A stretch of DNA of 64,000 nt from Paracoccus fistulariae. GTDB taxonomy: Bacteria > Pseudomonadota > Alphaproteobacteria > Rhodobacterales > Rhodobacteraceae. Location of the stretch: assembly GCF_028553785.1 (NCBI RefSeq), contig NZ_CP067136.1, forward strand, positions 372,001 through 436,000. The letters run 5' to 3'. Under the pieces are notes generated by a model. That model worked only from the letters and a program-made list of their open reading frames with translations. It had not been told where the DNA came from and ran no database searches. A program made the position numbers and the translations under genes. Position 1 is the first letter of the stretch. Each line of letters starts with the position of its first letter. Shown here piece after piece: positions 42,501 to 49,821 of this stretch.

Positions 42501-43073
42501 GATGTGGTCCTGCCGGTCACCGTGGATGCGCTGGTGCCCTGGTCCGACTTCCGCCCGACCCGGCGCGACCTGATGGCGCTGACCGGCATGGTGCTCGAGA
42601 ACGCCGCCGACATGGCGGCTTGCTTTCCGGAGCTCTGGCCAACCCGCGAGGCCGCGAAGAAGGACGGCCAGAGGAAGGGGACAAATGACTATTATAGAGA
42701 CCTCTATAATAGCAGATTGTCCCCATCCTCTGCGGAAGTGACCTACCGCCCGACAGGTGCTGGCCATCGCACCCGGACCGCCCGCGCCGATCTCACCCGC
42801 ATCCCTGATCCTGAAGCCTGGCTCACCAACCGCCTCGGGCCACTCGCCAGCTTCGAGCTGACAGTGTGCAACAGCGATGCATCCGAGGCCAATGGTCCGT
42901 CAAGCGCGGTGCGTCTCGACGCCCTCGCATCCCGTCTGACCGCCAGCATGCAGGCCGTCCTCGTCGCGCGCCGCGCCGCCCTCGATGTGCTCTCGGCACG
43001 GCTGGAGGCGGCGAAGCCCGTCGCTCCGAGGCGGTCCGTTCACCCCAAACCCACAGAGGAGATAGATGCATGA
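39582..43073 (+). CDS. Phage replication protein, Toprim primase fused to SF2-type helicase
   Basis: A 1163-residue protein. The N-terminal domain (about 1-120) resembles zinc-free primase modules (WFDHQEGRGGWFSDLVGRD). A Toprim domain at about 230-310 shows GPILICEGWATG and VLVADND. A helicase-like part follows, with a Walker A variant VDVGLGKTSSA (about 418), a cysteine cluster CCKVKNGAELLLCPLFHDCGYQ (about 508-530) and Walker B LLVIDEAF (about 561). The C-terminal region includes an in-frame 60-bp palindrome. ATG 43070 of the next gene overlaps its stop. Confidence 0.85.
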   Translation: MSGRDWQAFDAELRARVPELAVELLGKPTFRAGQEWRWGRKGSLSVVIGGAKAGMWFDHQEGRGGWFSDLVGRDLGMAREDATDWIADRIGMEALPRPARQRSTPGATPANDPGEPPTAPATAPPETIPDDDTASAPNRAVEAAVRATRIWSSGRPALNDHPYLVAKHAAPLALRMDTSGRLVVPLQDIDGRIHSLEKIAPDGAKRFLAGGAKKGHFAVVGAEPGPIAKPTGPILICEGWATGASLHIATGHTVIAAMDAGNLMPVAEALRARFSVADLVLVADNDKKPDRDTNPGVEVARKVALAVKGRLAVPDSPGDANDLFCAEGPEAVAALVAGAAGIPPPPPTYPAPVLTPDEARASLAEAIAGFMAAIPDYWAAVEAAQEEAKNPDADRDPLDFNIVARAALPPLLGLPVDVGLGKTSSARAAIAELIAAGALGKRKVVYAVPRHDLGAEQVAAVEALGVSAMLWKGRTAPDPTDDKPDRLMCLDTEATFDALEIEHPVEQSCCKVKNGAELLLCPLFHDCGYQRQKPLAQAAQVIVCAHDSLFHMKPEAIGEVGLLVIDEAFWQSGLRGLDGKATLTQDGLEPGRTSLTCYNGKGKMDVGATADLVAARERLCKALRVTEPGPLRLGLLEAVGLTPDDCRHTATLERRRMRDAGLRPGMSPVERRKRIEAILPQAGEPWAPPGRCATLWLILAEALENGHDAAGAELVHEMTEAGSVRALRLRWRSTMRKGWAAQAAILHLDATLRPELVQTYLPRIDIGTPVAARQPHVRVRQVTGSPTSARALTPSPDAPERDRKAAATRLRDLRAWIDLRARQCHRPGRAINLLVVGQKAAIDALRSAGLPPRVEAVHFNALSGLDRWGGIGGMVVLGRTLPTPRTVELIAMALTGRVPAPNPDDAGWWYPMVERRMRLAGDRTAPLAMEAHVDPIAEAVRWCICEGELIQAIGRGRGVNRTAATPLEIDLLTDVVLPVTVDALVPWSDFRPTRRDLMALTGMVLENAADMAACFPELWPTREAAKKDGQRKGTNDYYRDLYNSRLSPSSAEVTYRPTGAGHRTRTARADLTRIPDPEAWLTNRLGPLASFELTVCNSDASEANGPSSAVRLDALASRLTASMQAVLVARRAALDVLSARLEAAKPVAPRRSVHPKPTEEIDA
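42671..42730. repeat. 60-bp imperfect palindrome inside the primase-helicase gene
   Basis: An A+T-rich perfect 11-bp inverted repeat CTATTATAGAG-AC-CTCTATAATAG (42689-42712) is flanked by 8-bp arms GGGGACAA / TTGTCCCC and further by GAGGA / TCCTC. The translated peptide (YYRDLYNSRLSPSS) is nearly the same on the opposite strand. It is an insertion-like, low-G+C island in a G+C-rich gene and keeps the frame open. Confidence 0.85.
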
Positions 43074-43597
43074 TGTTCGACCGGATGCGCCTTTACGACG
43101 CCGGCCGCTTCCATGACACGGAACTGCCCGACTGGTATCGCGAGGCCCAACGCCTCAGCCAGGCGGAACGCATTGATTGGCATTGCGCCCTCGAGCGTGT
43201 GCTCGATTGCGAATACACGCTGCTGACGGAGGACTGCACGGCCAGCGCCGGCCTCGAAATCCGCTTCTGGCCGAGCGAGATGAACGGCATCCTTGTCCTG
43301 ATCGAGGCCCCCCTCGAGCTCGTCGAGCAGGTCGTCATCCTGAACCCGACCGACTGGCTGCCGTTCCTCTCGAAATACCTCGCACCCCTGATCGCAACCT
43401 CGACGCAGAGCGCCGTGCTGCAGATGCAGAGCAAGATCGGGAACGCCTTCATCGCTTGGGCACGCCATGGCGAAGGCAGCCATGTCGATCGCGGCACCGG
43501 CCTCAGCCGCATCGATCTCGACAACGACCGGAACCGGCGCCGGGCCGAACAGGTCCGTCAGGCCATGGCAAAAGGCGGCAAGGGGTCCGCCGCATGA
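43070..43597 (+). CDS. Phage hypothetical protein
   Basis: A 175-residue soluble protein (ATG 43070, overlapping the stop of the primase-helicase). It is rich in acidic and aromatic residues with a C-terminal basic helix (RNRRRAEQVRQAMAKGGKG). No family recognised. Part of the rightward early operon; ATGA overlap with the next gene. Confidence 0.65.
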   Translation: MMFDRMRLYDAGRFHDTELPDWYREAQRLSQAERIDWHCALERVLDCEYTLLTEDCTASAGLEIRFWPSEMNGILVLIEAPLELVEQVVILNPTDWLPFLSKYLAPLIATSTQSAVLQMQSKIGNAFIAWARHGEGSHVDRGTGLSRIDLDNDRNRRRAEQVRQAMAKGGKGSAA

Positions 43598-43803
43598 CCG
43601 GGATGCGGTTCATGCCGAACGGCTACGGCGGCCAACGCCGGGATCCCGAGCAGGTCAAGCGCGAGGGCTGGCAGGAACAGGGCGTCCTCGCGGTCTCCGC
43701 CGATGACGACCGCCTCACCTGGCCCGAGCGTGAACTGGTCCGCCAGCTGGGTGAGAAGCTCTACGGCCCGCGTCCGTCCGACAGGGAGGCGCGCCATGGC
43801 TGA
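43594..43803 (+). CDS. Small phage protein
   Basis: A 69-residue protein starting at ATG 43594 that overlaps the preceding stop. It is polar, with RRDPEQVKREGWQEQGVLAV and LTWPERELVRQLGEKLYG motifs conserved in related prophages. Overlaps the next gene by 8 bases. Function unknown. Confidence 0.65.
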   Translation: MTGMRFMPNGYGGQRRDPEQVKREGWQEQGVLAVSADDDRLTWPERELVRQLGEKLYGPRPSDREARHG

Positions 43804-44176
43804 TCGCGAATGGACCGCCGACTGCGTCGCCGACCATTTCGAGGAAGCGTTCAGCACCCTCCGCAAGCTGCCGCCCGTCAAGGCGCAGGGCTACTTCAAC
43901 ACCTGGCCCGACATCGTGCGGACCAGCCGCGAGATCGCGGCGATGGAGCCGCAGCCGATGCGGGTCTGGCCCTCGGCCGCCGCGATCACCCGGCTCGAGC
44001 AGACCTTCGACTGGGTGCTCTGGATCGAGGAGGCGGAGCGCAAGCTGGTCTGGTCGCGCGCGGCTCGGGTGCCGTGGAAGCAGATCAGCGGCGAACTCGG
44101 TTGCGACCGCACCACCGCGTGGCGTCGCTGGCAGCTGGCGCTGACCAAGATCGCCGCGCGCCTGAATGCGCAGTGA
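43796..44176 (+). CDS. DUF6362 family phage protein
   Basis: A 126-residue protein, ATG 43796. FNTWPDIVRTSREIAAMEPQPMRVWPSAAAITRLEQTFDWVLWIEEAERKLVWSRAARVPWKQISGELGCDRTTAWRRWQLAL is a helix-rich region ending in a helix-turn-helix (ISGELGCDRTTAWRRWQ). It probably binds DNA and resembles small phage regulators that control late genes. Last gene of the early run before a 428-base control region. Confidence 0.75.
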   Translation: MADREWTADCVADHFEEAFSTLRKLPPVKAQGYFNTWPDIVRTSREIAAMEPQPMRVWPSAAAITRLEQTFDWVLWIEEAERKLVWSRAARVPWKQISGELGCDRTTAWRRWQLALTKIAARLNAQ

Positions 44177-44604
44177 CTCCAATGTGTTGCAACACTTTTC
44201 CCTTCGACATCTGCAACAGATCCATGCTATTCCGAAGGCAAGATGGGGAGAGTGCGCTGGAAAGCTCGCTCTCCCCTTTGCGTTGACGGGGGCCACTTGG
44301 ACCCCGGTATCCAGCGAGGGTCCGGCCGGGGTCCAGCCCACGGCAGTTTCCGGTTCCTTCCTGGCGATATTCGTATGCTGGCGGGCGCAGCTCGGCATTT
44401 CGCCAGCGACAGGGCCGGAATTTTGGGAAGCCGCCGGAATCCAGCATCCACCCGCGGCGTCCTGAAAGCCTCGTGAATTCAAACATCTGACCGGCCGCCC
44501 GGGGTGGATACCCCGCGGATACCGGAGTCCAGCCGGAAGCCGGTGGACCCCGCCGTGCCGGAGTCCACCCGGCGGATGCCGATCGACCATCGACAGGAAC
44601 CTTC
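44177..44604. other. 428-base control region between early and late phage genes
   Basis: No supportable gene. It begins with the GTGTTGCAACAC palindrome (44184-44195) followed by CATCTGCAACAGATCC. The remainder holds degenerate GTCCA(G/C)CC repeats in both orientations. It likely contains the promoter for the genes from 44605 onward. Confidence 0.5.
44184..44195. promoter_or_regulatory. Palindrome GTGTTGCAACAC, second copy of the candidate operator
   Basis: A perfect 12-bp palindrome identical to the core of that at 38294-38307. It lies 8 bases after the stop at 44176, at the head of a long intergenic region. Confidence 0.5.
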
Positions 44605-45369
44605 ATGACCCTCGCCCACGGCACTGCGGCGGGCACGGACGCCGTCGCGACGCGCGCCAGGTCGCGCAACCGCGGGATGCGCCTCCGGACCTGCGCGGAG
44701 TGCGGCAAGGTCGAGGAGGTGCGCGCCGACAACCCCGCCACTCGGTGTCGAGCCTGCGGCTCCCGACCAGCGCTGGATAGAGGCCACTGCAGGCGATCCG
44801 CGGATCGGAACCATGAGACGTGCCGGCACTGCGGCAGGGTCTTCCCGGCGCCGCCGAGCAGCCGCCAGCAGTTTTGCTGCCTCGCGTGTCGTCGCGCCGC
44901 GCAGTCGGTCGAACTATGCTGCGCGACCTGCGGGAGCTCGTTTCACATTCCCCGGTCGGTCCTGTCGGGTCGCACCAACGCCAGCGGACGGTTCTGCTCG
45001 CGGTCTTGCTACGAGCGCCATCTGTGCCGGACGCCGCGCATCCGCGGGCGCGGCTCGCGATGGAAAACGATCCGCAAGGCTGCGCTCCGGCAGACGCCCT
45101 TCTGCGCCTGCTGCGGAAGGACCAGGCACCTTCAGGTGCACCACATCATCCCGTTCCGCCTGACGCGGGACAACTCGCCGACCAACCTGATCCCGCTCTG
45201 CCGCGCCTGCCACAAGCGCGTGGAGAGCGTGTTCCACGATGTCGAGGCGGTCGATCCGCCGCTCCCAGTCACCAAGCTCGTCCTGTTCTGCAGCATCCAT
45301 GCGCGCCGGACGGTGACCCTTCACATGCTCAAGAGTTCCGCCCATGCCGGCCAACGCGCTGCAGCTTGA
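44605..45369 (+). CDS. HNH endonuclease with zinc-ribbon modules
   Basis: A 254-residue protein with four Cys pairs forming zinc ribbons: CAECGKVEEV, CRACGSRP, CRHCGRVFPAP and CATCGSSF...CSRSC. A C-terminal HNH domain follows: FCACCGRTRHLQVHHIIPFRL...NLIPLCRACHKRVE. Phage HNH proteins assist packaging or act as homing nucleases. It precedes two methyltransferases and overlaps the next gene by 26 bases. Confidence 0.85.
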   Translation: MTLAHGTAAGTDAVATRARSRNRGMRLRTCAECGKVEEVRADNPATRCRACGSRPALDRGHCRRSADRNHETCRHCGRVFPAPPSSRQQFCCLACRRAAQSVELCCATCGSSFHIPRSVLSGRTNASGRFCSRSCYERHLCRTPRIRGRGSRWKTIRKAALRQTPFCACCGRTRHLQVHHIIPFRLTRDNSPTNLIPLCRACHKRVESVFHDVEAVDPPLPVTKLVLFCSIHARRTVTLHMLKSSAHAGQRAAA

Positions 45370-46702
45370 ACAATGGCCCATCGGCCGCCTCGTCGAATAC
45401 GAGCGCAACCCGCGCAAGAACGACGATGTGGTCGACCGGATGGCGCAGGCCATCGTCGAGTTCGGCTTCCGCATCCCGATCGTCGCGCGCAGCGACGGGC
45501 TGGTGGTCGACGGGCACCTGCGGCTGAAGGCGGCCCGTCTGCTCGGTCTCGACACCGTGCCGGTGGTCCTCGCCGACGAGCTGTCGGAGACGCAGATCAA
45601 GGCGTTCCGTCTGCTGGCCAACCAATCGGCGAACTGGGCGGAGTGGGATGAACTGCTCCTCTCGGCCGAGCTGCAGGACCTGCTCGCGGACGACTACGAC
45701 CTGTCGCTGGTCGGCTTTTCGGACGGCGAGCTGGACAAGCTTCTGGCGTTCGATCCGGACGGGGGCGGTGAAGAAGAGGGTGGCGCCGGGGGCTCCGTGC
45801 CGCCGGTGACCATCCCCGAACCGCCGCGCAATCCTGCGTCGCGCACCGGCGATCTCTGGATCCTCGGCGACCACCGCCTCCTCTGTGGCGACAGCACCAG
45901 CGCTGCCGACGTGCGCCGTCTGATGAATGGCGAGCGGGCGATCCTGTTCGCGACCGACCCACCGTATCTCGTCGATTACGATGGCTCGAACCATCCGACC
46001 CGCAACAAGGACTGGTCGGCGTCCTACGGCACGACCTGGGACGACAGTTCGCAGGGGGCGGAACTTTACGACGGGTTCATCGCGGCGGCCGTGGCCGAGG
46101 CGATCACCGAAGACGCCGCCTGGTACTGCTGGCACGCCTCGCGCCGCCAGGCGATGCTCGAAGCCTGCTGGGAGAAGGCGGGCGCTTTCGTCCACCAGCA
46201 GATCATCTGGGTGAAGGACCGCGGCGTCCTGACCCGCTCGCACTACCTCTGGAAGCACGAGCCCTGCTTCATGGGCTGGCGCCGCCCCAACCGTCCGCCG
46301 AAGGTGGCCGAGGAAACGCTGCCATCGACATGGGCGCTTCCCAGCTTCGCCAAGGATGACCGGCCTGACCATCCGACGCCGAAGCCGCTCGACGCCTTCG
46401 GGATCCCGATGCGCCAGCATGTGGCGCGGGGCGGCCTCTGCTATGAGCCGTTCTCCGGCTCCGGGTCGCAGATCATGGCGGGCGAGGCCAATGGCCGCCG
46501 CGTCTTCGCAATGGAGATCAGCGCGGCGTATGTCGATGTCGCCGTGGAGCGTTGGCAGGCCGAAACCGACAAGGACGCGATCCTCGACGGCGACGGCCGG
46601 ACCTTCGCGCAGGTGAAGGCGGAGCGGCTGGGCGACGTCACCGATACGCCGGACACGGACGCCGAACCCGAACCCGCGCGAAAGCGCCAGACCGCCGCGT
46701 GA
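45344..46702 (+). CDS. ParB-like domain fused to N4/N6 DNA methyltransferase
   Basis: A 452-residue phage protein. The N-terminal ParB/Srx-like domain (about 10-80) has YERNPRKNDDVVDRM and DGLVVDGHLRLKAARLLG. The C-terminal beta-class methyltransferase has the catalytic DPPY (FATDPPYLVDYDG, about residue 203) and SAM-binding FSGSGSQIMAGE (about 370). It methylates adenine or cytosine amino groups, probably protecting phage DNA. Common as orphan methylases in Rhodobacteraceae prophages. Confidence 0.92.
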   Translation: MPANALQLEQWPIGRLVEYERNPRKNDDVVDRMAQAIVEFGFRIPIVARSDGLVVDGHLRLKAARLLGLDTVPVVLADELSETQIKAFRLLANQSANWAEWDELLLSAELQDLLADDYDLSLVGFSDGELDKLLAFDPDGGGEEEGGAGGSVPPVTIPEPPRNPASRTGDLWILGDHRLLCGDSTSAADVRRLMNGERAILFATDPPYLVDYDGSNHPTRNKDWSASYGTTWDDSSQGAELYDGFIAAAVAEAITEDAAWYCWHASRRQAMLEACWEKAGAFVHQQIIWVKDRGVLTRSHYLWKHEPCFMGWRRPNRPPKVAEETLPSTWALPSFAKDDRPDHPTPKPLDAFGIPMRQHVARGGLCYEPFSGSGSQIMAGEANGRRVFAMEISAAYVDVAVERWQAETDKDAILDGDGRTFAQVKAERLGDVTDTPDTDAEPEPARKRQTAA

Positions 46703-46703
46703 C

Positions 46704-47885
46704 ATGCATGACCTGGCTCTACCTTCCTCCGGAGACGCTTCCGGAGCCGGAGACGCATGTCTGTTCGGCCTCTCCCTCTGCTCCGGCGCGGGCGGTATCG
46801 ACCTCGGGCTCACCATCGCCATCCCCGGATATCGTGCTGTGGGCCATGTCGAACGGGAAACCTTCGCCGCAGCCACTCTCGTGGCGCGGATGGAAGACGC
46901 GTCCCTGGATCAGGCTGTTGTCTGGGACGATGTTGCAACTTTCGACGGCCGCCCGTGGCGCGGCGCGGTGGACATCGTCACTGCGGGCTATCCGTGCCAG
47001 CCGTTCTCCGTCGCGGGCAAACGCCGGGGCGCCGACGACCCGCGCCACCTCTGGCCGCATGTCGCCCGCATCATCGGCGAGGTCGAACCGCCCTTCGTCT
47101 TCCTCGAGAATGTCGCCCATCATCTCCGCCTCGGCTTCCCCGAAGTCGCCGCAGGACTGGTCGGCATGGGCTACCGCCTTGCGGCAGGCCTCTTCACGGC
47201 GGCGGAAGTCGGCGCGCCCCACAAGCGCGAGCGGCTCTTCATCCTCGCCATCCGCGAAGGGGACGAGCTGGCCGACCCCGCGCGCCTGCTCTGGCACCCG
47301 GTCGAGTGGCGGGAACCGGACGGAACTGCTGCGGCTCTGGCCGACGCCAAGGGCCAGCGCCAACGAGAACAGGCAGACAATACCGACGCCGTCGCAGAAA
47401 GCGGGCCAGCACGGCATGAACCTGGCGACCACGGCTGCGATGTGGCCCACGCCGCAGACCGACAGTTTCCGCAGCCGGGGCGGCGAACGACGAGACGAGA
47501 AGGGTCTGGACCGCATGGCGCGGGACTGGCCGACGCCGATGGCGAACGACGGCTGCAAGCCGAGCGCGGGCAACCGCAAGACGGCCGATCTGACCCATGC
47601 GGTGGGATTGTGGATGACGCCGACGGCGCGGGATCACAAGGACGGGGCGACGACACTCGCGAACACGCCGGTGAACGGCCTGCTTGGCCGCCAGGTCCTG
47701 GTGACGCCGATGGCTGGGAGCGATACCTCCGAGCCGCGCCGGACCTTGAACCCGCTGTTCGTCGAGGCACTGATGGGTTGGCCCACCGGGTGGACCGGCT
47801 TCGCCTCTGTGGCAACGGCGTGGTCCCCTTGGTTGCGGCGCATGCGCTGCGAACTCTCGCGGCTGAACTGCTGGCCGATGGATGA
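46704..47885 (+). CDS. C5-cytosine DNA methyltransferase
   Basis: A 393-residue m5C methyltransferase. Motif I is LSLCSGAGGIDLGL, motif IV with catalytic Cys GYPCQPFSVAGKRRG, motif VI FLENV, motif VIII HKRERLFILA, and motif X CGNGVVPLVAAHALRTL at the end. The region where the target recognition domain should lie (about residues 190-340) is low-complexity with repeated LADADG-like units. This region is also open in the +1 frame. Starts 1 base after the preceding stop. Confidence 0.9.
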   Translation: MHDLALPSSGDASGAGDACLFGLSLCSGAGGIDLGLTIAIPGYRAVGHVERETFAAATLVARMEDASLDQAVVWDDVATFDGRPWRGAVDIVTAGYPCQPFSVAGKRRGADDPRHLWPHVARIIGEVEPPFVFLENVAHHLRLGFPEVAAGLVGMGYRLAAGLFTAAEVGAPHKRERLFILAIREGDELADPARLLWHPVEWREPDGTAAALADAKGQRQREQADNTDAVAESGPARHEPGDHGCDVAHAADRQFPQPGRRTTRREGSGPHGAGLADADGERRLQAERGQPQDGRSDPCGGIVDDADGAGSQGRGDDTREHAGERPAWPPGPGDADGWERYLRAAPDLEPAVRRGTDGLAHRVDRLRLCGNGVVPLVAAHALRTLAAELLADG

Positions 47886-47898
47886 GGCAGCGGCATGA
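47269..47898 (+). CDS. Overlapping alternate-frame WPTP-repeat coding region
   Basis: In the frame +1 to the methyltransferase, an open stretch carries repeated WPTP units (SWPTPRA, LWPTPRASA, MWPTPQTD, DWPTPMAND, WMTPTARD, VTPMAGSD) and ends NPLFVEALMGWPTGWTGFASVATAWSPWL. This is the ending seen in phage methyltransferase-associated proteins. No strong start is visible; the first ATG in frame is at 47416. It could arise by frameshift, start internally, or be a relic of an older in-frame methyltransferase C-terminus. Confidence 0.4.
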   Translation, partial: WPTPRACSGTRSSGGNRTELLRLWPTPRASANENRQTIPTPSQKAGQHGMNLATTAAMWPTPQTDSFRSRGGERRDEKGLDRMARDWPTPMANDGCKPSAGNRKTADLTHAVGLWMTPTARDHKDGATTLANTPVNGLLGRQVLVTPMAGSDTSEPRRTLNPLFVEALMGWPTGWTGFASVATAWSPWLRRMRCELSRLNCWPMDEAAA

Positions 47899-48119
47899 AG
47901 CAGACCCGCCTCATGTCGCTGGTCGAGTCCGTCGCCAACGTGATCGTCGGCTACGGCGTCGCGGTCGTGACGCAGATCCTGATCTTCCCGATCTTCGGGC
48001 TGCACACGACGCTGGCGCAGAACCTGAAGATGGGCGCCATTTTCACCGTCGTCTCGATCGCCCGTTCCTTCGCCTTGCGGCGGGTGTTCGAGGCGATCCG
48101 GATGCGGAGCGCCAAATGA
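47895..48119 (+). CDS. DUF7220 family small membrane protein
   Basis: A 74-residue protein with two hydrophobic segments (ESVANVIVGYGVAVVTQILIFPIFGL and MGAIFTVVSIARSFALRRVFEAI), a common phage protein encoded beside methyltransferases. Membrane location is clear; function unknown. ATG 47895 overlaps the alternate-frame stop by 4 bases. Confidence 0.75.
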   Translation: MKQTRLMSLVESVANVIVGYGVAVVTQILIFPIFGLHTTLAQNLKMGAIFTVVSIARSFALRRVFEAIRMRSAK

Positions 48120-48121
48120 TC

Positions 48122-48148
48122 GACCGCCGCCCCGTAGGGACGGCGGTC
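48122..48148. terminator. Hairpin between convergent phage genes
   Basis: GACCGCCG and CGGCGGTC form an 8-bp stem around a 11-base loop directly after the stop at 48119 and 25 bases before the converging gene end at 48173. No U-run. Confidence 0.4.
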
Positions 48149-48172
48149 ATCAGCTTGTCGGGGTCCGGCGCG

Positions 48173-48745
48173 TCAGGCGGCGGGGAGTTTGTACACGCGC
48201 CCCCGATCCTCGACCTTCTCCGAGGTCACCTCGAGCCCGAGCTTCTTCTTCAGCGCCCCCGCCATCGCGCCGCGCACCGTGTGCGACTGCCAGCCCGTCG
48301 CGGCCATGATCTCCTCGATGGTCGCGCCGTCCGGTGCGCGCAGCATGGCGATCAGCGTGGCCTGCTTGGTGCCCTCGCGCGGTGTGCGCGTCTTGGGCGC
48401 GGTTTCGGCTACGGTGGGGGTGTCCGGCGCGGCCTCCTCGGTAGGCGCGTCCGTCGCGCCCGCAGGCGCGGGGTTCGCGTCCTCGGTCTCGATCCCGATG
48501 GCGGCAAGGCCCGCGTCGGTGGCAACCAGCGTGACGCCGTGGCCGTCTCCGGTCTCGCGCCACATAAGCTCGCCCTTGCGCGTGTCGGCGTCGACCTCCT
48601 GCAGGAAGTTCTTCGCGAGCATCGCGCCGACCACCTTGGCAGCGGCGCCGCCGCGCAGGCTCTCGGGCAGCGGCAGTGCGATGCGGTCCTCGCGCTGTGC
48701 GGCGGCGCTGAGGATGATGGCTTGGGTGTCAGAAAGCTTGGTCAT
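48173..48745 (-). CDS. DUF3489 family protein
   Basis: A 190-residue DUF3489 protein. N-terminal MTKLSDTQAIILSAAAQREDRIALPLPESL and a C-terminal winged-helix-like half: TKQATLIAMLRAPDGATIEEIMAATGWQSHTVRGAMAGALKKKLGLEVTSEK. The middle is Ala/Pro/Glu-rich linker. Typical of prophages, probably DNA-binding. Faces the late genes. Confidence 0.9.
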   Translation of the reverse strand: MTKLSDTQAIILSAAAQREDRIALPLPESLRGGAAAKVVGAMLAKNFLQEVDADTRKGELMWRETGDGHGVTLVATDAGLAAIGIETEDANPAPAGATDAPTEEAAPDTPTVAETAPKTRTPREGTKQATLIAMLRAPDGATIEEIMAATGWQSHTVRGAMAGALKKKLGLEVTSEKVEDRGRVYKLPAA

Positions 48746-48840
48746 GGGATCGTCTCCGTATTCGGGCCCGCGTCATGCGGCGCCTCCTACGACCCCGAGC
48801 CGCGCAGGGCGCGCGGCGGGAGTTCCGGCAGTGCCGGAGA

Positions 48841-49113
48841 TCAGCGGGCGTGCTCGCCCTCGCCGAAGGCGCTGTCGGTGATGCGCTTCAGGAGGCTGGC
48901 GTAGTGTTCGAGGGTGCCGACATGGCCCCAGTTGATCTCGTCGGGGTGGGCGTTGAAGTGGTCGTCGCTCAGCGTCTGCAGCCGGGCGAGCATCTCGTCG
49001 ATCTCGGCCTTCTTGCCGATGAAGGCCGCGAGCGCGGCTTCCTTATTCCGGCGCGCCTTCTCGGCGCGGAGTTCGTGGCGCGGGGTGGTGATCGGGTTCA
49101 GGCGCGTGGTCAT
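48841..49113 (-). CDS. Phage hypothetical protein
   Basis: A 90-residue helical, charged protein (ELRAEKARRNKEAALAAFIGKKAEIDEMLARLQTL). Found beside DUF3489 in related prophages. No function assignable. Divergent from the terminase small subunit gene at 49225. Confidence 0.65.
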   Translation of the reverse strand: MTTRLNPITTPRHELRAEKARRNKEAALAAFIGKKAEIDEMLARLQTLSDDHFNAHPDEINWGHVGTLEHYASLLKRITDSAFGEGEHAR

Positions 49114-49175
49114 CGTGATGGCTCCTTGGTGAGTTGCATCGTCCTTCTGAACGGACGTTCGCTCCGGTCGCGCTG

Positions 49176-49192
49176 CTTATCAACTCGATAAG
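49176..49192. promoter_or_regulatory. Dyad CTTATC-N5-GATAAG upstream of terminase
   Basis: A perfect 6-bp inverted repeat with a 5-bp centre, in the 111-base region between a leftward gene and the late genes. Candidate operator or late control site. Confidence 0.4.
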
Positions 49193-49224
49193 AACATGAT
49201 TTCGATAGATAATCGGAGCCGTCG

Positions 49225-49821
49225 ATGCAGGGCATGAGCGAGCGCCAGTACGCCGCGCATGTCGGGCTGTCGCGGGGCGCGATCCAGAAGGCGAAGACGG
49301 CCGAGCGGCTGGTCCTCTATCCCGATGGCAGCATCAACGCGGCCGCCAGCGACGCCCGGCGGGCAGAGACAACGGACCCTTCGAAGACGAGGAAGCCGCC
49401 CGCGCCGAAGCTGAAGCCCGTCCCCGAGGCGGCCGTGGCCGCTGTTGGCGACACGCTGCGTGAACAGGGGCTGGCAGTCCCGGCCGTCGGCGGCGGCACG
49501 ACCTTCCTGCAGGCGAAGACCGCGAACGAGGTGCTGAAAGCGCAGGAGCGGCGCATCCGGCTCCAGAAGCTGAAGGGGGAGTTGATCGAGCGGGCCCGCG
49601 CGCTGGCGCTGGTGTTCCGGCTGGCGCGGGAGGAACGGGACGCGTGGGTGAACTGGCCTGCACGCGCGGCGGCGCTGATGGCGGCCGAACTGTCAGCCTC
49701 GTGCGCCGACGTGACCGGCCAGCAGATCACCGTGGAGCCAGCCGCGATGCAGAAGGTCCTGGAGAAACATGTACGCGCCCACCTCGACGAACTCGCCGAG
49801 GTCCGGCCCGACTTCCGGTGA
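49225..49821 (+). CDS. Terminase small subunit
   Basis: A 198-residue protein with an N-terminal HTH (MSERQYAAHVGLSRGAIQKAKTAERLVLYPDGSINAAASD) and a C-terminal region (ARALALVFRLAREERDAWVNWPARAAALMAAELSASCADV) found in phage TerS-like proteins. It should recognise phage DNA for packaging. GGAG precedes ATG 49225. Overlaps the next gene by 53 bases. Confidence 0.75.
   Translation: MQGMSERQYAAHVGLSRGAIQKAKTAERLVLYPDGSINAAASDARRAETTDPSKTRKPPAPKLKPVPEAAVAAVGDTLREQGLAVPAVGGGTTFLQAKTANEVLKAQERRIRLQKLKGELIERARALALVFRLAREERDAWVNWPARAAALMAAELSASCADVTGQQITVEPAAMQKVLEKHVRAHLDELAEVRPDFR

Noticed and set aside
40203..42767. 854-residue open frame antisense to the primase-helicase
   Set aside because: Mirror of a well-supported gene; low-complexity composition and no family motif.
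44166..44465. 99-residue plus-strand open frame in the 44.2-44.6 kb control region
   Set aside because: It begins inside the end of the DUF6362 gene, reads through the palindrome and repeats, and shows no conserved motif.
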